Shown here: positions 5,659 to 7,886 of the stretch, piece by piece
Layout: each line of letters begins with the position of its first letter
Numbering within the stretch: position 1 is the first letter of the stretch
Assembly: GCA_003523055.1 (NCBI GenBank)
Contig: DPHC01000010.1
Span: forward strand, 1-7,886
DNA length: 7,886 bases
Direction of reading: 5' to 3'
Source of the DNA: Dehalococcoidia bacterium
Lineage (GTDB): Bacteria; Chloroflexota; Dehalococcoidia; Lucifugimonadales; UBA3495
The notes under the pieces: model-generated
The model's database searches: none
Told to the model about the DNA's origin: nothing
What the model saw: only the letters and a program-made list of their open reading frames with translations
Program-made: the position numbers and the translations under genes

Positions 5659-5672
5659 TGCAAAAGTTTGCA
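5659..5672. promoter_or_regulatory. 14-bp palindrome in the leader, operator or hairpin
   Basis: TGCAAA-AG-TTTGCA is a perfect inverted repeat just downstream of the predicted transcription start (about +10 to +23), ending on the first base of the Shine-Dalgarno sequence. As DNA it could be a second operator; the TTGC/GCAA half-sites recall those of nickel-responsive Nur boxes, though the spacing differs. As RNA it could form a 5-bp stem with an AAGT loop next to the ribosome-binding site. Confidence 0.4.
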
Positions 5673-5677
5673 GGAAG
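5672..5677 (+). promoter_or_regulatory. ribosome-binding site fixing the start of the Fur-like gene
   Basis: AGGAAG is six bases before the ATG at 5684. The upstream in-frame ATG at 5651 has no such site. Confidence 0.75.
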
Positions 5678-5683
5678 AAAAAA

Positions 5684-6130
5684 ATGAGTTGCGAAAACAG
5701 CACTATCGACGCATTGAAAAATATTGACCATCGGCTGACACCTCAGCGGTTGCTCTTATTGTCCGCTATTCGCCATTCAGGTGAACACGTAACAGTAACT
5801 CAAATTTACGACGAAGTTAAAACATCATATCCATTCATAGATATATCCACTGTGTACCGTAACGTTAATATACTTAGAGAACTTAGATTGATTTCAGAAA
5901 TCCATAGGCCAGACGGCGAACACCTATATGAATGGGTAGGCACTAACATTCACATCCATACAGTTTGTAGAATTTGTAACTCCATGCAAGAAATTAACAG
6001 CCAATACCTCGACTCTATCACCGAAGATGTATTGTCTGACTTTGGATTCAAAATAGACGTTGACCACCTTGCAATTTCAGGTATATGCAGTGCATGCCAA
6101 TTAGAATCAGGAGCGAATAGTGACGACTGA
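5684..6130 (+). CDS. Fur-family metal-responsive transcriptional regulator
   Basis: A 148-residue Fur/Zur/PerR-type repressor. The N-terminal winged helix shows RLTPQRLLLLSAI at 17-29, IYDEV at 41-45 and the recognition-helix block DISTVYRNVNIL at 53-64, followed by GEHLYEW at 78-84. The C-terminal dimerisation domain has two CxxC pairs, Cys95/Cys98 (CRIC) and Cys135/Cys138 (CSAC), the usual structural zinc site. His90, His92 and His128 could serve in metal sensing. The typical HHHDH run is reduced to HIH. I chose the ATG at 5684 because of its Shine-Dalgarno sequence and the promoter position. The 11-codon extension from 5651 (KVCRKKK) overlaps a palindrome and is probably untranslated. The stop overlaps the start of the permease gene by 11 nt, so the regulator most likely controls transport of the metal it senses. 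Nickel or cobalt is suggested by the partner; zinc or another metal cannot be excluded. Confidence 0.92.
   Translation: MSCENSTIDALKNIDHRLTPQRLLLLSAIRHSGEHVTVTQIYDEVKTSYPFIDISTVYRNVNILRELRLISEIHRPDGEHLYEWVGTNIHIHTVCRICNSMQEINSQYLDSITEDVLSDFGFKIDVDHLAISGICSACQLESGANSDD
6108..6113 (+). promoter_or_regulatory. ribosome-binding site of the permease gene inside the regulator gene
   Basis: CAGGAG lies six bases before the GTG at 6120 and within the last codons of the Fur-like gene. It supports the GTG start and translational coupling. Confidence 0.75.
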
Positions 6131-6872
6131 ATACGGAGCAATAGCAGCAATAATTTTAGGTCTTATTTTAGGACTGAAACATGCCACAGACGCCGATCAC
6201 GTAGTGGCTGTAACCACAATTGTCAGTGAATTCAAGAACCCATTACGAAGTCTCTGGGTCGGAGCATCTTGGGGCCTAGGTCATACAACCCCTTTATTAA
6301 TTTTGGGAATCATAATTTTAATATTCAAAGAAACAGTCATAGACCGATACACTACTGTTGCGCCATTCCTGGAATTTGCTGTTGCTATAATGCTGGTATT
6401 CTTGGGATTACAGGTTTTTTGGAATTTACGAAAAGGAAGATTACTCCATACACATCAACACGAACATGATGACGGACCCCATTTACATATTCATGGCACC
6501 CACCCACCAGAAGAATCTCCAGACGTAGAAAAAACACACGGACGATTTTCAATAGGGAAGCCGTTCTTTCGAATGAAATCATTCACAATTGGAATAATTC
6601 ACGGACTAGCAGGAAGCGCTGCTGTTATGCTGGTTCTATTACCCACCATAGATTCTTTTGTTGCCGGAATTGCATATATTGTCTTGTTTGGAGTAGGCAC
6701 TATTGCGTCCATGGCAATAATCACAATAATAATTAGCATCCCGTTTGCTATGTCTGGTAATAACCAAAAAATGAATAATATAGTGAACGGAGTTGCAGGA
6801 ACTGCTAGCATACTATTCGGATTAGCTCTAGGCTCTGACTTGGCGCTTGGTACAACTATTATTCCTTTTTAA
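6120..6872 (+). CDS. NicO/UreH-type nickel/cobalt permease
   Basis: A 250-residue integral membrane protein of the nickel/cobalt transporter superfamily. An N-terminal hydrophobic helix (about 6-19) runs into LKHATDADHVVAVTTIV at 19-35, carrying the HX4DH signature (His21, Asp26, His27) that binds the metal in NiCoT transporters. Further helices lie at about 43-69 with GASWGLGHTTPLL, 80-102, 154-176 with GIIHGLAGSAAV, 181-211 and 221-245. A cytosolic or external loop at 110-128 holds eight histidines (110, 112, 114, 116, 121, 123, 125, 128), as seen in UreH, NicO and RcnA relatives. Import and efflux cannot be told apart by sequence; UreH-like length and motif favour uptake. Translation begins at GTG, overlapping the regulator's stop by 11 nt. 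Control by the upstream Fur-like protein is inferred. No urease, hydrogenase or cobalamin genes are in the window to name the metal's use. Confidence 0.9.
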   Translation: MTTEYGAIAAIILGLILGLKHATDADHVVAVTTIVSEFKNPLRSLWVGASWGLGHTTPLLILGIIILIFKETVIDRYTTVAPFLEFAVAIMLVFLGLQVFWNLRKGRLLHTHQHEHDDGPHLHIHGTHPPEESPDVEKTHGRFSIGKPFFRMKSFTIGIIHGLAGSAAVMLVLLPTIDSFVAGIAYIVLFGVGTIASMAIITIIISIPFAMSGNNQKMNNIVNGVAGTASILFGLALGSDLALGTTIIPF

Positions 6873-6889
6873 TGTATACACCTGAATGA
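6872..6889 (+). other. five-codon ORF linking permease stop to LLM start
   Basis: The permease stop TAA and an ATG share a base (TAATG, 6870-6874). That ATG opens MYTPE, whose TGA stop overlaps the LLM start in ATGA (6886-6889). No Shine-Dalgarno sequence precedes the LLM ATG, so ribosomes could reach it by reinitiation across this bridge. The peptide itself is probably meaningless, and the overlap may be chance. Confidence 0.3.
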
Positions 6890-7886
6890 GTAACAAAATT
6901 CAGATAGGCATTGATAGCTTCGCGAAATTCGACACAACAAACCAGAATCTGAATCTTGACCTCAGTGTACGGCGCAGCCAATCATTATCAAAACTCATAG
7001 AAAGAATAGAATTTGCTGACAAAGTAGGCTTGGATGTTTTTGGGATCGGAGAGCATTACAGACCCGAATTTCTTGACGCTGCACCTCCAATAATCCTAGC
7101 AGCTGCAGCGCGTAACACAGAAAATATCATCCTCACCAGCGCCGTCACAGTGTTGGGTGCTACTGATCCAGTAAGAGCATTCCAGAACTTCGCCACTTTA
7201 GACCTATTGTCAAAAGGCAGAGCTGAAATGATAGTGGGAAGGGGATCTTTCACAGAAGCGTTCCCTTTATTCGGTTTGGATTTCGAAAATTACGACGATC
7301 TGTTTGCTGAAAAACTAGATCTACTTCTAAAGATCCGAGACAGTGAAAATGTTACGTGGGCTGGCAAATTCAGACCCCCATTAACCAACCAATATGTCTA
7401 TCCTAGACCTTATCAAAGTACATTACCGATATGGTTAGGCGTTGGAGGAAGCCCTAATTCGTTTATCCGGGCTGGGCAACTTGGACTACCTTTGATGGTG
7501 GCAATTATTGGAGGAGAAACTCGGCGGTTTAGGCCATTAGTTGATTTGTATAGAAAAGCAGGAATAGAAGCAGGACATAACCCAGATAATCTGAAAGTTG
7601 GATTGCATTCGCTGGGGTATGTAGCAGAAAACGATCAAGTAGCGGCAGATGAAGCGTTTCCCGGGTACAAAGAAATGTTCACTCAAATAGGTCAAGAACG
7701 TGGCTTTGCACCAGTCACAAGAGAAGGATACGATTCTCAAAACGGTCCAACCGGAGCATTTGTTATTGGTAGCCCAAAAACAGTTGCTGAGAAAATCCTA
7801 AGACATAGCGAAGCATTAGGTGGCATTTCTAGGTTTACATTTCAGATGGATATCGTTAATTTACCTCATGAAAAGTTAATGAATGC
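6886..7886 (+). CDS. LLM-class flavin-dependent oxidoreductase, 3' end cut by window edge
   Basis: An open frame of 333 complete codons with no stop before the right edge. It is a luciferase-like (LLM) TIM-barrel protein, probably lacking only its last few residues given family lengths near 340-350. Landmarks: an N-terminal strand KIQIGIDSFA at 4-13; LIERIEFADKVGLDVFGIGEHYRPEF at 37-62, of which GEHYRPEF is strongly conserved; TSAVTVLGATDPVRAFQNFATLD at 84-106; LSKGRAEMIVGRGSF at 108-122; PLFG at 127-130; PIWLGVGGSP at 181-190; and a C-terminal AFVIGSPKTVAEKI at 291-304. It resembles the subgroup typified by Agrobacterium Atu2307 (structure 2I7G, from memory). Such proteins use FMNH2 or F420 with O2 or other acceptors to hydroxylate, desulfonate or Baeyer-Villiger oxidise small molecules; the substrate is not predictable. 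It follows the permease by 13 bp and is probably in the same operon, but it lacks a clear ribosome-binding site. Confidence 0.9.
   Translation, partial: MSNKIQIGIDSFAKFDTTNQNLNLDLSVRRSQSLSKLIERIEFADKVGLDVFGIGEHYRPEFLDAAPPIILAAAARNTENIILTSAVTVLGATDPVRAFQNFATLDLLSKGRAEMIVGRGSFTEAFPLFGLDFENYDDLFAEKLDLLLKIRDSENVTWAGKFRPPLTNQYVYPRPYQSTLPIWLGVGGSPNSFIRAGQLGLPLMVAIIGGETRRFRPLVDLYRKAGIEAGHNPDNLKVGLHSLGYVAENDQVAADEAFPGYKEMFTQIGQERGFAPVTREGYDSQNGPTGAFVIGSPKTVAEKILRHSEALGGISRFTFQMDIVNLPHEKLMN

Noticed and set aside
5651..5683. N-terminal extension of the Fur-like protein (MAHAKVCRKKK)
   Set aside because: The promoter would place the transcript start at about 5650, leaving no leader. A good Shine-Dalgarno sequence precedes the ATG at 5684, and the extension coincides with a palindrome. 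A leaderless start is possible but less likely.
1..7886. CRISPR arrays, tRNA or rRNA genes, insertion sequences, attachment sites, toxin-antitoxin or defence genes
   Set aside because: No regularly spaced repeats, cloverleaf-like sequences, transposase or recombinase motifs, or small paired toxin-type genes were seen on either strand.

Overview
The window is AT-rich (roughly 40% G+C by eye) and densely coding, with gaps mostly of 4-30 bp, Shine-Dalgarno-led genes and near-consensus sigma-70 promoter elements. It is bacterial chromosome with no sign of phage, transposon, plasmid, CRISPR or RNA genes. The gene mix (PAC2-family protein, tandem SMP-30 lactonase-like proteins, extradiol-like VOC protein, LLM flavin monooxygenase, AXE1-type esterase) resembles low-G+C marine Chloroflexota of the SAR202/Dehalococcoidia type. 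That placement is an inference from recollection of family content, not from a marker gene.

Layout. (1) 20-445, minus: an AroQ-fold protein resembling type II 3-dehydroquinate dehydratase but lacking most catalytic residues. A 167-bp divergent gap separates it from (2) 613-1479, plus: an AXE1/cephalosporin-C-deacetylase-like esterase. (3) 1484-5539, minus: five closely packed genes. In transcription order they are a PAC2-family protein, a single-domain VOC protein with an extradiol dioxygenase signature, two SMP-30/gluconolactonase-like proteins about 66% identical to each other, and exodeoxyribonuclease III. The last gene converges on the esterase with only 4 bp between stop codons. (4) 5540-5683: a divergent control region with a strong plus-strand promoter, a candidate minus-strand promoter and two perfect palindromes. 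(5) 5684-7886, plus: a Fur-family metalloregulator, a NicO/UreH-type nickel/cobalt permease whose start overlaps the regulator's stop, and an LLM flavin-dependent oxidoreductase running off the right edge.

How the parts may work together. The Fur-like regulator and the His-rich permease form a translationally coupled metal-homeostasis pair, probably autoregulated through a palindrome over its own -35 box. The same palindrome overlaps the possible promoter of the five-gene operon. The VOC, SMP-30 and probably LLM products are metal- or flavin-dependent enzymes of the kind used to oxidise organic molecules and open rings or lactones, so a metal-responsive catabolic locus is a reasonable but unproven reading.

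Three starts were set from ribosome-binding sites rather than the longest frame: 4092 (SMP-30 copy B), 4575 (VOC) and 5684 (Fur-like). I see no defence, secretion or other self-contained new system. The most unusual items are the catalytically degenerate AroQ homologue and the compact divergent control region.
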